Below, piece by piece: positions 44,094 through 56,158 of a stretch of 64,000 nucleotides of DNA. The stretch's first letter is position 1, and the number at the start of each line of letters is the position of its first letter. The notes under the pieces are model-generated. The model searched no databases, was not told the origin of the DNA, and saw only the letters and a program-made list of their open reading frames with translations. A program made the position numbers and the translations under genes. The stretch is from Mastacembelus armatus (lineage: Eukaryota > Chordata > Actinopteri > Synbranchiformes > Mastacembelidae). The stretch is taken from contig NC_046638.1 of NCBI RefSeq assembly GCF_900324485.2, positions 409,673 through 473,672 of the forward strand, given 5' to 3'.

Positions 44094-45798
44094 ATGGCAG
44101 CTTCTGTGTCCAGTGAAGATTTCACCAACCTGCAGTTGCTCCTGAAGGTATCGATCATTAATCGATCATCAATCTATTCCTGTTGTCTGCCTCTTAGAGC
44201 TGAATGTTTCAGATCAGTTTCGACAGATGCTTCGTCCTTTACTGATATTGTTTTTAATTGTTGATTAGTTTCATTCTGTGGCCGCGACTCGTCATGAAGT
44301 GGCTACTAAACTAAACTCACTGTGTCTGACAGGATTCACTTGGTTTACCTGCAAAATGTTCAAACTCAAATTTAATCTGCAAAAAGCAGAAAGTCTGAGA
44401 CGAAGCTGCAGCCGAAGAGTCTTTGACTTAACTTTCTGTTTATGGGGCTAAACAAAAACATCCTGTTGTCTCGTGGAGGGTGTGGTCAGCTCAGCTGGCT
44501 GATGACGTCGTGTTGTTGATGATGATGATGATGATGATGATGGTGATGGTGATGGTGATGATGGCTCCTCAGGCTCCGTCTAAAGACGCTGTGAGAGACG
44601 TTTGTGTTCAGAGTCACAGAGGGTGCAGTCGCCGGCTGGTGGAGTCCACAGCAGCGACGCTCAGCGTCCCTGCAGCCCAGGCCGCACAGGTAACTCACCT
44701 GTCTCCTCACAGCTTCAAAGACCTGTCAGGGTTCAGACATGGTTCCAGGTGCAGAGATGGTCCACAGTTTGAGTGTGATGCGTGTGTTTCCTCCAGCTCG
44801 TCCAGTCTCTCCACGTCCTGTCTCATCACGTCCTCTTCTACAACCTGAGCTCTGCGGAGCAGATCCTCGCCCTGTTCCCCGAGTCGTTCCACTCCAGCCT
44901 GAAGAACCTGATCACCAAGATCCTGCTGGAGAACAGGTGAGCTCCCAGAAACCCCTCCTCTGGCCTTGAGTGTCAGATTTGTAAAATGATCAGAGCTGCC
45001 TGATCCTCTTTGGCCTGAACAGGGTCACCATTAGTCACTGCTGCAAATCAAATAAACTCTGCTCCTGCTGTTTTCAGCCCAACGTGGAGGACAGAAGCTC
45101 TCAGTAACCAGAGTGAGTACATTTCATACTACACCGGGGTGTTTGGCCAAAACTCCACATTTAGCTGATTTGTGAAGGGGAGAGAAGTGAGTGCAGTGAG
45201 TGTATTCACCCAAAGTTTTGCATAAACTGTGTTTGACCTTTGACTTCTTCGTGTGTGTGTGTGTGTGGGTGCAGTCACACTCCCCCAGCTGAAGGAGCTG
45301 AGCTGGAGAGTCGACTTGGTGACCAGTTCAGACTCAGTCAGCCGGATGTCCGTCCCAACCTGCCTGGTTCAGTTCAAGGTGTGTGTCAAGCTGCACGTCC
45401 ACAGGTCCACTTGACTGATTTGTTGTACGTGGTAATTCAACGACACAACCTGTCAAAACTGTGTGTCGTTCACTGTGATGCCTCAGTGAAGTTAGAGCAG
45501 AAACAAACTGCAGGTCTCAGTAAATGTGATGTGAACGTTGGAGTCCGGCTGCAGCCTCACGCCCTGATGTGTTGCACTTCCCATCAGCTCCCCCCGTGTT
45601 TCTGTTCCACTCACCTGCGTCTCAGCGGCTCTTTATGTTCGTGTGACATGTTGATTCCAGGTGGAGGATCCGTGTCCGTCAGCGGGAGGAGAGTCGGTTT
45701 CCCCGGTGACGGTGGAGCTGAGCAGGGAGTCTCTGGACACCATCCTGGACGGACTGGGGCGCATCAGGGACCAGCTGTCGGTGGTTGCTGGGAAATAA
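44094..45798 (+). CDS. commd9: COMM domain-containing protein 9
   Basis: Six coding exons (44094-44147, 44573-44689, 44797-44936, 45078-45112, 45275-45378, 45661-45798) in matching phase encode 195 residues (human 198). The N-terminal helical part includes SSEDFTNLQLLLK, LSSAEQILALFPESFHSSLK and LITKILLEN; the COMM domain includes LSWRVDLVTSSDSVSRMSVP, CLVQFK and SRESLDTILDGLGRIRDQLS. COMMD9 is a subunit of the Commander/CCC complex that works with retriever in endosomal recycling. The gene is head-to-head with sh3gl3 and convergent with fcsk. The acceptors of exons 2 and 5 are preceded by GAT and GT repeats respectively. A candidate poly(A) hexamer lies at 46134. Confidence 0.95.
44514..44566 (+). 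repeat. (GAT)n/(GGTGAT)n repeat before commd9 exon 2
   Basis: Trinucleotide repeat with GGTGAT interruptions, ending 6-7 nt before the acceptor AG at 44571-44572. Confidence 0.9.
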
Positions 45799-46636
45799 AC
45801 GCTCAGACCTCTGGGACAGTGACGCTGAGGGGTTTGATCTCACGTTGCCAACATTCACTATCTTCACGTTTCAGCCTTTTCCATTGAAAAAATAGGAAAT
45901 CAGATCTAGTTTAGTATCTGATTGATGTTTCCAGCCAGTGAAAATATAAAATGTTTGTGTCTGACAAAAAATATGACTCCGCACAAAAAAACTCACATCT
46001 GGAAACGTGATAGACATTTGTTTCATTTCATTTCAGTTTTTGTACATTGAAAAGCCAATCAGAAGAATAATTAAGGGTCCAGGAAGTATTTGTTAAAAAA
46101 TTACTGCTCTTTTTCTTTTACATGGACCATGAAAATAAATGTATTAACACTCACAGAGCATCTCTTCTTTACTGACACAAGCAGCATCATGCCAACTGAG
46201 CGTCTGAACCAATCGACGCTTCAGTCAGTCGTGATTAAAGCTGAAACATCCCAGCACAGAAAATTCATGAAACAAAACAAAACACTTGGACTTTCACCTC
46301 AAATGTTTGTCTTTTCCTACAGAGTTCAGTGCAGCTTCATCACTACTGCAGACACGTTTCATTCTGTTGGTTAGAAAACACTGATCTCAGCTCTGCTCAC
46401 ACTTCAGCCTGTTCACTTCACTGTATTTTATTTTCCTACAGCAGGGATGGATTTCTAACCAGGGGCCCAAGGCCTTATGGGGCCACTGGACCAGAGCGTC
46501 TATATGAAATCACTGTTAATATCTAATGTCAATGTGGACAATCGGAAAACTACAGTCTCTTACTTCCCCGAATGATCACACAGGAACCCTGACCTGACCC
46601 GGGTCCTGATTTCTGTCCCATCAGCTGCAGGCACTG
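45799..46636. other. Convergent 3' ends of commd9 and fcsk
   Basis: Presumed 3' UTRs. AATAAA at 46134-46139 (+) suits commd9, and TTTATT at 46427-46432 (AATAAA on -) suits fcsk, so the transcripts need not overlap. No other gene is seen. Confidence 0.5.
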
Positions 46637-46693
46637 AGTGAGTGAGTGAGTGAGTGAGTGAGTGAGTGAGTGAGTGAGTGAGTGAGTGAGTGA

Positions 46694-46726
<33 letters not shown>
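46634..46726. repeat. (GAGT)n-(GT)n compound microsatellite in fcsk 3' UTR
   Basis: About 17 GAGT units followed by about 13 GT units. On the fcsk strand it begins four bases after the stop codon, so the 3' UTR opens with (AC)n-(ACTC)n. Confidence 0.95.
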
Positions 46727-46728
<2 letters not shown>

Positions 46729-46729
46729 C

Positions 46730-49700
46730 TTAGGAAGGTGCTAGCACTGTGATCCCGTCCAGGTCCAGCTCCACAGAGTGAACACTGAAGTCTCCGAGAC
46801 CCTGAAACACACCGGCTGTTACTCATGACTCGCTCACACCAACCAATCAGCTCCTGCGATGAAGATGCATCAGGAAACTGGCAGTTAGAGCAGTAATAAT
46901 TCAATAATCAATAACTCCTGGTGCTTACCGGCGTGTTGCTGAGCACCTCCAGCACCACCTCTCTTTGTCCAGGCTCCCGGGTCAGCAGGTAGAGGAACCC
47001 GCCCCCTCCGGCCCCTGCAAGACTCTGGCCCAGGACCAGGGGCCTGAGGGCCTCCATCATGGCCCTCACAGAGGCCGGTTCACAGCCAGGGGCCATGAGC
47101 TTCTTCTGCTGCCAAGATCGGTCCAGACAGCGACCCAGCGTGAGCAGACAGCCTGGGGACACACAGGAACCTCTTCAACACCTGGCACTGACTGAGCTCT
47201 GCTGAAAGGCCTTCTGGGAAATGTAGGACTGTAACAAGAACCAATGGGCTTGTTCCTTCAGTCCAGCTGTGGGACACTAACAACATTAACCTGTTCACCT
47301 GCAGCTTTAACCAGCTAACCAGCTTTAGCTCACCGTCTGAACAGGCTCTGGCACAGTCCTCGGAGTTGGTCACCAGCTGCTGCGCGTTTTGCACCATCGC
47401 CGGCAGACGACTGTACCAGCTCCGCACCACATCCTGCAGAGGAGAGCATCATCATCTTCATCACCATCATCACCGTCATCATCATCACGCTATTGAATTA
47501 TTAGAACGTAATTAACAGTTTCACTGAAATAAAGACCGACGTGTGGTAAGTAGTCAACCAGGTGGACTTACCTCCTGTGGTGTGACCCACGTTTTCTGAG
47601 TAACAGTAAAGTGAAACACATTAACAGGCACTGACCTGCAGCAGGTTGCGAGCCAGTCGGGTTTTGCCGGTGTAGACCAGCAGGAGGTGCTGCTCCAGTG
47701 AAACCAAGAAGTCGTCTGGAGGACTGAGGGGTTCCACTTCAACCTGCAGGGGCAGAGACGCTCTGGAGCGACCCACCTTTACTCCACCCACCAGACCTCC
47801 TACCTGATCCTGCCAGCCTCCACCTGAACCGCAGAGGAAGGGCAGGAGGAAATGAACTTGTCACGAAGAGATAAAAGCAAATCAAAAATCGCTGGCATGA
47901 ATCCCAGAAACCAAAACCTTCTGTTGGACCGAAGTAATGTGTGTCATGTGACCACGGCTCTAACACAGAACAGACACTCAGAGACCTGTGGTGAGGATTT
48001 GCTCCAGGTAGAGGACAGCATGGATCAGGGAGTCTGTGTCGTAGGTTCGGCCTGTGCACCTGTAGACTGCAGCCAACAGCGCCCCCGCAAGGATACTGCT
48101 GGTACCTGCAGGAGGACAGCAGCTCCCATCAGGACACTTAAACGATGCTTAGAGGAAACAGAGTTAGATTTCACACACTGACAATTCTTCAGTCAGAGTT
48201 TCTGCAGGTTCACCAAGATCATCTGCAGATGTTTTGGTACCACACAGAGTGAGATTTAATCCCTGTTTCCTGCTCATAGTATTTACCAAGTGAATGAACG
48301 TATCACATGTCAGTGTGTCCTGGCTGAGTGACAATAATTTCTAATCTCCAAACACAACCTGGACTCAGCTCAGCAGCAGAAAGTGGATGATTAACCAAGA
48401 CAAAGTAACAACTGAAGGTTCACGTGTTTTACATGAAGACGAGTTCAGCTCAGAAGAAAACTGTGTGTGTGTGTTGGTGATTTGTTTTTCCTGTTTTCAT
48501 GTTGACAGATGAGTCAATCGGTTTCTCACCTAGTCCAGACCCGGTGGGCAGCAGTGACCAGCTGTGCAGCTCCAAGCCTCCTCCCCATCTCTGCATCAGC
48601 TGGTTCCCCAGAGGATGCTGGGAGGAGAGGGACACCAGGCCACTGCACACACACACCGCCTTCAGCAGGGCTCCTGTAACACACAGGATCACAAAGTTCT
48701 GACCAGCCTCACCCGCACCTTTTACTGTGCACTTATTGTTACTGTGCCGCACTAATGCACAGCCCAGTATACTGTGTATTCACACTGTAACAACTCTGCA
48801 CTACAGGTGATTTAGTCATGAAGTCCTATGGTGGCACAGAAGTCACAACAGTTCTTGTTCTGGTTCTGTATGTTGTAGTGCACGTCCCTGAATGAAATGA
48901 ACAGTGAGTCTGTTGGACATTTATGGAGAAGGTTCTCATGGAGCCGAACTGGATCACACATTTCACTTCAATCTGTGCATGCCTACCGGGTGCGTGAGGC
49001 TGACAGTAGTCCTTCAGGTCATCCAGACTGTCGCACACCGTCTCCGTGGAAACGCCACTTTCCCGCCCTCCTGAGAAGCTGACCAGCAGGAGGCGGGGCT
49101 CTGTGACGCGTCGGGCTCTTGCACCAATTGGACGCTTCCCATCGACCTTTACGGCGACGTTGGTGACGGATCCGCCGTGTTCAAAGGCGATGGGAGGAGT
49201 GTCGCTCCAGCCACCTGAGACACACGGGTGTTCATTGGGATTTAAAACGACCAAAACTGCATCAACACATCATTTTACATCAATCCACCGCTCTTCTTAT
49301 AATCAATGAATCATTAAGGTAATTTATCAATTAAAAACCTGCCTCCCTTTGCCTTACATGCAAATGGAGAATTGATGGAGCAAACGAGATTTGCTAACGT
49401 CTCCCTGTGGTCTGTGACAGATTTCTGATGTTTCCATTTACCAAATAATCAGTGGATTGATTGGTAGTTAATCGACTGATCAAAAAAAGGAAACCAATCA
49501 TAGGTTGAAGCCCAAAGTACCACTACAGTACTTCAAATTAGAAGTATATAAGGTAGTTAACGTTAGCTAATGAGTAAATAATAACCTTGGACTCACCTGC
49601 CAAGTCCAGTCTGGCAGGACACTCCACTTCCTGCCACTCCTCAAGGGGTGGGACTTCACCCTGACCAATGGAGATAAACCTCTGTGATGACATCACAGCC

Positions 49701-52700
49701 TGTCGCAGCAGCACCTGTCCGGCGCCCTCATAGTGCCGCGCTGCCCGAACCAGCAGGTCTGGTCTGGGGGGGAGAGGAAACACAGGTCAGTATCCACCCA
49801 CAGGCGTCACAAGGCTGACCACCCACAGAGTGAAGCTCACCTGCTGAGCCAGCGCTCTCTCTCTGCAGCCAGGGCTTGGACTCCGCCCCTCAGGTTACCC
49901 TCTTCCAACAGGAAGTAGGCGGAGCTCCAGGCCTCGTTAGCAGCAGGTCCACTTCTCAGCCCACCCCTGTCCCCCGCCATACACACCAACACATCGGCGA
50001 TACAGGAAAGGCAGCGAGCAGCCACGCCCAGCTCTTCCCCTGACTCCGCCCCCCGATTCCCATCACTTGCTGCGACTGAAAAGACAAGACAGTTCATCTC
50101 AGCCGATAAAGGCAGAATATGGATAACGTCATAAAACGCTGCTCTTCTCTACTCGCCACCACAGTAGAAGTACTCTCCACCACAGTAGAAGTACGTACTC
50201 TCCACCACAGTAGAAGTACTCTCCACCACAGTAGAAGTACGTACTCTCCACCACAGTAGAAGTACGTACTCTCCACCACAGTAGAAGTACGTACTCTCCA
50301 CCACAGTAGAAGTACGTACTCTCCACCACAGTAGAAGTACTCTCCACCACAGTAGAAGTACGTACTCTCCACCACAGTAGAAGTACGTACTCTCCACCAC
50401 AGTAGAAGTACGTACTCTCCACCACAGTAGAAGTACTCTCCACCACAGTAGAAGTACTCTCCACCACAGTAGAAGTACTCTCTACTACAGGACATATAAT
50501 TACAACCCAGTCTTCCTCGCTGTGACTCACTGTGGTCCAGTGTCTGCAGCAGTGCCCCCTGTTGGCCGCCCTGCACTGCTGCCCTGAAGCACGGCAGCAG
50601 GCAGACATCTGTGCGACTCCTCAGGGCGTCACAGACTCTCCTCCTCCCCGCCAGGAACAACAGCTCCTCCCTCCACTGCAGCTCCGCCTCCTGATGGGTG
50701 ATGGACAGCACCTCCTTCAGAGACAGCCTCCACGCCTCCCTCCACCTGCTCAGGCTGCCGGCTCCCCCCAGCAGCCAGCCAACGCCAGCCTCCAGACCCA
50801 CAGAACCTCCTCCGGGGTGGAGCATGGGGAAGAGACGAGCCTGGAGGAGAGAGCGCTGTTCTCCTCTGAACCATAAGTCCTCCGGCCTGAGAGGAGGGAA
50901 GAGAGGAGGAGAGAAAAACTCAGCAGCTGCTTCCTACACGTCACCTGACACCAGATCAGCCAATAGCAAAGTTCAGCTGCAGTATCCAGGTTTCTGAGGG
51001 CAGCTCTTATGCACATTGTAACACACAGATCTGGACTGGAATCAGTCAACACCACTAAATGCCCATAAACATTGATTTTCACATTTTTTTGGGTTTAGTT
51101 CTGAAAACGTCCCAGAACGTTTAGAAAAGGTCAAAGATCACATGACCCGTACTGTACTCCTGTCCTCCTGTAGAAGAGGCTCCATGTCTGGTTGAGGAAG
51201 GAGGCGCTGGGGTCATCAGAGGAGACCTGGGGAGGAGAAGAGTCAGACTGAAGAGTAACAGATACCGGTCCCGAGGTTTTGTGTTTTAGTTTATTCAGTT
51301 GAATGCTGTGCATTTTGTGGGTGGAGCTCTTTATTTATCTTCTAAACGACAAATGTGTTTTTACCTCCAGCTCGTCCTGCGCTCCCGTCACAGTGAAAAC
51401 GTGCAGCTTCAACTCGCCCAGCTCCACCCGATGTCCCTGGATGATGATGTCAGCGGCAAGCTTCAGCTGTCGGACGCTCGGTGACGCTGATACGTTGAGA
51501 CCGGACAGGAAACAACCTGACGGGACGTCCAGCGGTCCCTGAGGTCAGAGGTCACACGGGGGGTGAAACAAACACCTTAAAGCTGCCTTCACTGACTGAA
51601 CCACATGTTAAACTCCTGACCTGTAGGTGGCAGTGCTGCACCACTGCCCCGGTTGCCACAGCAACATCTCCCTCCATAACGCTGTTGATCACCTGACCTC
51701 CGTCGCTCACCACGCTCTCTCTCTGAGGGCAGACAGGAAGTTAGATGGCGGTCATGTGAACTCATTTCTACATCAGTAACAAAGCAAACAGCTGGAAGGT
51801 GTTGATGAAGCTGTGGACAGACGTCCTCCCGTACGCATCAGGAGGATTCCCTGTACCAACATGGCGGCTGAGGCTGCAGGTTTCTAATGGTGAGAGCTGA
51901 GGACATGTGAACAATGAATGAAGAAACGGACGGTGTCACCTGGATGTGAGACAGAGTGTTTGTGTCCGTCCAGCCACAGGTGAGGCGGTGGACATGTTGC
52001 TGTCCAGACAGCGTCAGGTAGTCGTAGTGGCCGCCAGGGACGATCGCTGGGGACATTTTGGGAAAAACATGCAGCTGTTATTAGACTGAGCCTTTAACTC
52101 AGAGTGAGTCCACATCCCAGGGCTGCATGTCCACAAACATCGTGAGAAAAGTCTCTGACAGCTCCTAACTTCGCCCAAAACCTCCTAGAGGAAGGAATTC
52201 AAGACTGGGAGAGATTTGCACACGGGGCAAACCACAACTCTTCAGGTAAAAGCTGCTCAGGTTTGCTCCGAGATTGTTCCCTAACGTGTCCTGGGCCTCC
52301 TGACTAAGAGACTGACTAAGGGTTAGGAGCTGCCTGAGAGTCTTCCCACAGTGTTTGTGAACAGGTCCCAGGTGCGGTAGGATGGAGACACCCACCCAGC
52401 GTGAGCCGAGTCCCTCTGAGGATCCTCCACAGCTCCGTCCTGCCGCCCCTCACCGTCGCCCCCTGAGCTCCAGCAGCTGAACTGCAACCAGCTCTCTCCT
52501 CGCTCATGAACTGATCCTGAGTCAGATCTGAGCAGAGACACTTGAGCAGGTCTAGGAACAGGGAGATCTGAGGGACCAGAGGAGATCAGCTGGTTTTCTT
52601 ATCTTATGTGATTTTAATCAAACTGAATGAATCAAAATCCAAAAATCTCAGTTTGTCTTTAACAACTTTTTAAACAGGGCGGTGACTAAAATTAAGTAAA

Positions 52701-53361
52701 TTAAAATTAAAATTCAGAAATGAACATGTGGAGCCTCCAACTGCATCTGCCCTCGTTCTGTCCTACATGAACAGGAAGAAAAGTGACAGACTGGTACCTG
52801 GAGGGGCGGGGCTCCAGAGTCCAGGCCCAGGTAGGTGCAGCCGTCCAGAGGAGGAGTGACGTGAGTCTGCAACAGCTTCTCTGACACAGACCTGCTGAAG
52901 AAGACTGGACCCGACACCTGCAGACAAACATCAGGGCTTATTTTTACCACTTGACCCGAGAACGTCATGTCAACATTTGCAAAAATTTGATTTTACTTTC
53001 ACTTCAAGAAGGAAAACGCACCAGTGGCACTTTCCCATCAGGCATTGCAGCTTGTTGAATCTGCTCCCGTGTTCCTCTGTAGATGATGTCCCTGATTTGA
53101 CCCTGTACAGCAAAACAAACGCACCTTCAGTCACAAAACACTGGAAAAGGGAAAAACAAGACTTTAGATCATGAAACAATTCACAGCTACAGGCAAACAC
53201 AGAGGGTGAAAACACATCAGCAGTTTAAGAGCAGCGAGCACCTGTGGGCCGGACAGGTAGACCCCGTGATTGGCTGCATAGGAGACGTCACCTGGGAACG
53301 CCAAAACCCGAACGCCAGAAAAACCGTCCCAGGACAAACCTAATGCGCACGCACGCACACA

Positions 53362-53395
<34 letters not shown>

Positions 53396-55014
53396 GATCA
53401 GATCAGTCTAAAGTCTCAGATCAGTATAAAGTCTCAGATCTGTCTAAAGTCTCAGATCTGTCTAAAGTCTCAGATCAGTATAAAGTCTTAGATCAGTCCA
53501 AAGTCTCAGATCAGTCCAAAGTCTCAGATCAGTCCAAAGTCTCAGATCAGTCCAAAGTCTCAGATCAGTATAAAGTCTCAGATCAGTCCAAAGTCTTAGA
53601 TCAGTCCAAAGTCTCAGATCAGTCCAAAGTCTCAGATCAGTTCAAAGTCTTAGATCAGTATAAAGTCTCAGATCAGTATAAAGTCTCAGATCAGTCCAAA
53701 GTCTCAGATCAGTCCAAAGTCTTAGATCAGTATAAAGTCTCAGATCAGTCCAAAGTTAAGACTCTGGCCCCAAACACCTTGATTCAAAGAAAAAGGTCTG
53801 AGAAATAACGGGACACAAAAAGACACAGTAGAAACGAGCTGCAATGACTGTGGGCTGGAGTGCAGTACCCGTACTCCGTGGTGCAGTACTATACAGTACT
53901 GTAAATGCAGTACTATACAGTACTATAAATGCAGTACTGCATGCAGTAACAGAGCTCACTAACCAAAGCCAGGAGGAACGGTGAGGATCATGTCGGTGCT
54001 GCAGACCCAAACACCAGGAGGAGAACCAGGACAAATCTGAGCCACACACAGAAAACAAGAGAAAGCGGTGATGTTTGGGTCCAGTCTGATACCCATGTGG
54101 TCTGGGATCACCGTGGACCACAACGGACATGGAGCGGAGCAGCTGGATCACACCAACCACATCTGTATTTGACTTTTCACACTTTTATAGCTGCAGTGGG
54201 TTGATGTTTTTGTTATGATGGAAACTGTGAAGCTCTTCATGTGAGACAGATGCAGACCAAGCAGACCTGGTTACTGAGGCAGTCCAGCAGCAGGTCCAGA
54301 CAGCAAACCGGAGCCTGGACTCTCTGGTCTGGATTCTCCTGAGGCAGCCAGCAGAACGCTCTGCTGCAGGAGCTCCAGGGAAAATCTCGACCCTGCAGGA
54401 ATAGAAGCGTCTGTCGGAACCGAAGCGTAGAACAGAAACCCAAACACGGGGAAAGACGCTGCTGCTGCACTCACCGTGTGGAGGATGAGGATGTGAGCAT
54501 CATCCAGGACGTCAGCCGTCACCACCTGAGGAAACACCACAGGAACATCTCACTGCTTCAACCAGCATCTATACCAGTAAAACCAGTGCAACTCACGGTG
54601 TATCCGGCCCTGTTGCTCAGGTGTTCAGCAGCGACCAACAGCGCGTTGAGCGTCGCCCCGCCGCTGCCCAGCGGCTCCCGGCGGTCCTGCACCGTCAAAA
54701 CCAACGCACCCTGAGAGATCGATCCACGCTGCTGCCGCAGCTCCAGCTCTGAAATCATCAATATATCAGTCCTGATCAGCTCATCGATACGTGGCTCAAA
54801 TACTGGAACATTTACTAATCAATTAATGAAAGTAAGTTTGGTACATAAACTCCTCTCCGTCCGTCAGCGCCACCCACAGGCGGACAGGTGTAACTGCAGG
54901 GGACAAAGATCGTAGAATGAGGTGATGATGCTCACCTCTCTGGAAACAGTAGACGCTGTCCTTGTGTTGGCAGCTCAGCACCACAACCGTCCACCTGAAC
55001 CCGCCGCCCGACAT
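46730..55014 (-). CDS. fcsk: L-fucose kinase (fucokinase)
   Basis: Twenty-three coding exons in perfect phase give 1,080 residues (human 1,084): 54936-55014, 54597-54748, 54475-54525, 54267-54392, 53964-54036, 53242-53339, 53022-53102, 52798-52917, 52396-52567, 51940-52046, 51621-51722, 51365-51538, 51153-51226, 50531-50886, 49841-50075, 49597-49763, 49214-48987, 48673-48530, 48105-47986, 47823-47636, 47433-47334, 47152-46929, 46801-46730. The enzyme phosphorylates L-fucose at C1 in the cytosolic GDP-fucose salvage pathway. The N-terminal half carries [17 protein letters not shown] and [15 protein letters not shown] (nucleotidyltransferase-like/fucokinase domain); the C-terminal GHMP kinase has GGWSDTPP, the ATP loop [23 protein letters not shown] and [14 protein letters not shown]. 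It looks intact. Introns hold two minisatellites. The 3' UTR opens with a microsatellite. Confidence 0.97.
48912..48985. repeat. Low-copy interspersed repeat (copy 2)
   Basis: Partner of 12979-13110, starting gttggacatttatggagaag and ending near aatctgtgcatg. Lies in an fcsk intron and abuts exon 48987-49214. Confidence 0.5.
49526..49568 (-). repeat. Single 58-bp-family unit (copy F)
   Basis: A solitary, inverted and truncated unit (cttcaaattagaagtatata followed by aggtagttaacg) in an fcsk intron, 29 bp before the donor of exon 49597-49763. Confidence 0.75.
50154..50484. repeat. 20/24-bp minisatellite in fcsk intron 14
   Basis: About 15 copies of ctccaccacagtagaagtac, alternately with and without an extra GTA(C) step, so units of 20 and 24 bp are mixed. 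It fills most of the 455-bp intron between exons 50531-50886 and 49841-50075. Confidence 0.95.
51542..51554 (+). promoter_or_regulatory. DR1 element AGGTCAGAGGTCA
   Basis: Perfect direct repeat of AGGTCA with one spacer base, 3 bp beyond the acceptor of fcsk exon 51365-51538. Third DR1-type site in the window. Function unproven. Confidence 0.35.
53346..53394. repeat. (CA)n microsatellite at an fcsk 3' splice site
   Basis: CA repeat with a few interruptions. On the gene strand it is (GT)n ending in GCGTGCGCATTAG at the acceptor of exon 53242-53339. Confidence 0.9.
53395..53757. repeat. 18-bp minisatellite in an fcsk intron
   Basis: About 20 tandem copies of cagatcagtccaaagtct and variants (tccaa/tataa/tctaa, tcag/ttag). 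It adjoins the CA repeat, so the 3' half of this intron is all tandem repeat. Confidence 0.95.
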
Positions 55015-56158
55015 CGTCTGCTCGACCGGGTCAGAATCAGACCTAAGGTGCCGAAGTTCCTGTGTGGACCATAGCGGACTCTGTAGCTACACCCGGTTTA
55101 ACCGTTACCGACCACAACAACACGGACCTTTACGGGAGGACACGCGCAGCGCAGTTAGTCACGTGCTAACCGGGGGAGGAAAGCAAAGCGCGCGGACCCT
55201 GCTCGGTTTAAACCGCGGCCCGAACAAGAACCAGGAGCAAACAAACTTTGACGGTGTCAAGTCACTGGACCAAAACCAACACACGGAGGCAGGCTGCTCA
55301 GACGAGCCTGTTTTCCGTTTGGACCGTGCGGGCCACCGTAGGCAACTAAGTGGTACATTTGATTTAAATGTTTTGACCTCCCTATGGGGCGGTACACTAT
55401 TGTATGATAGCATCGATCTGATTAAACGATTCAAAGAATGACCAAACAAACAATTACTCTTAAACATGCTGAGGTTAATAAACTTACACGGTATCAAATT
55501 TATTTTCTCATCGAGACACCCCGGTGGGGGGGGGGGGGACTCAGATGTGAAGTAATAGCAAAATGCAGTTTCCTTTCCAAGAAAACGTCCTGCAATAAAA
55601 CCTGCTAGTACCAAAATGTATTTAGTCTCCCACAGTAAAAGTACCATGTCTTAACTACAACATACACATACTATGGGATTACTCTATAATGGGCTCTTCA
55701 CTTGTGACCTGTGTAATGTTTAACTTTATGAACTGATGCCATGTTTGAAAAGCTGCTTTCTATTTTCTCCTACAACAGTTAGAGCAGCACCCAATGTGCC
55801 TTCAAACGTAATGGAATAATGAAATAATCTTATTTGCAGACAAGACAGATCAGTTTTGATGCTGTCAAGTCCTGCCTGACAATTATAAAGCAAACAAAAA
55901 CAAAAACAAACAGCTGCTGTTTGGTCAGACAACATGATCCACAGCAATTTGGACAAATCAATGAAACTGCACAGCTTTGCTTCCTGCAGCAGCACTTTCA
56001 CTGTAAAATAACACTTGATTTAGGGAAACAGGCAGAACTCTGCAGATTAAAAACATCCCAACAAGTTTAATGAACTATACAAAATGAAATTGGAAATTAT
56101 ATACAGATATACAAGAAAATGCCACTAAACACAGGGAAGCAGCAAACAGGACCATCAC
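55015..56158. other. fcsk 5' side and pclaf 3' UTR
   Basis: The first about 250 bp is CpG-rich (probable fcsk promoter and 5' UTR, with a CACGTG-type motif near 55160). The rest is presumed pclaf 3' UTR and spacer; a G-run lies at about 55527-55539. No additional gene is recognised. Confidence 0.5.

Noticed and set aside
50154-50484. Regularly spaced 20-bp repeats that mimic a CRISPR array
   Set aside because: Spacers are absent or only a 4-bp step; this is a eukaryotic minisatellite in an intron.
50094-50825. 243-codon open frame with repeated YFYCGGEY-type peptides
   Set aside because: It is fcsk exon 50531-50886 read through into a minisatellite intron; the repeat part is not a separate gene.
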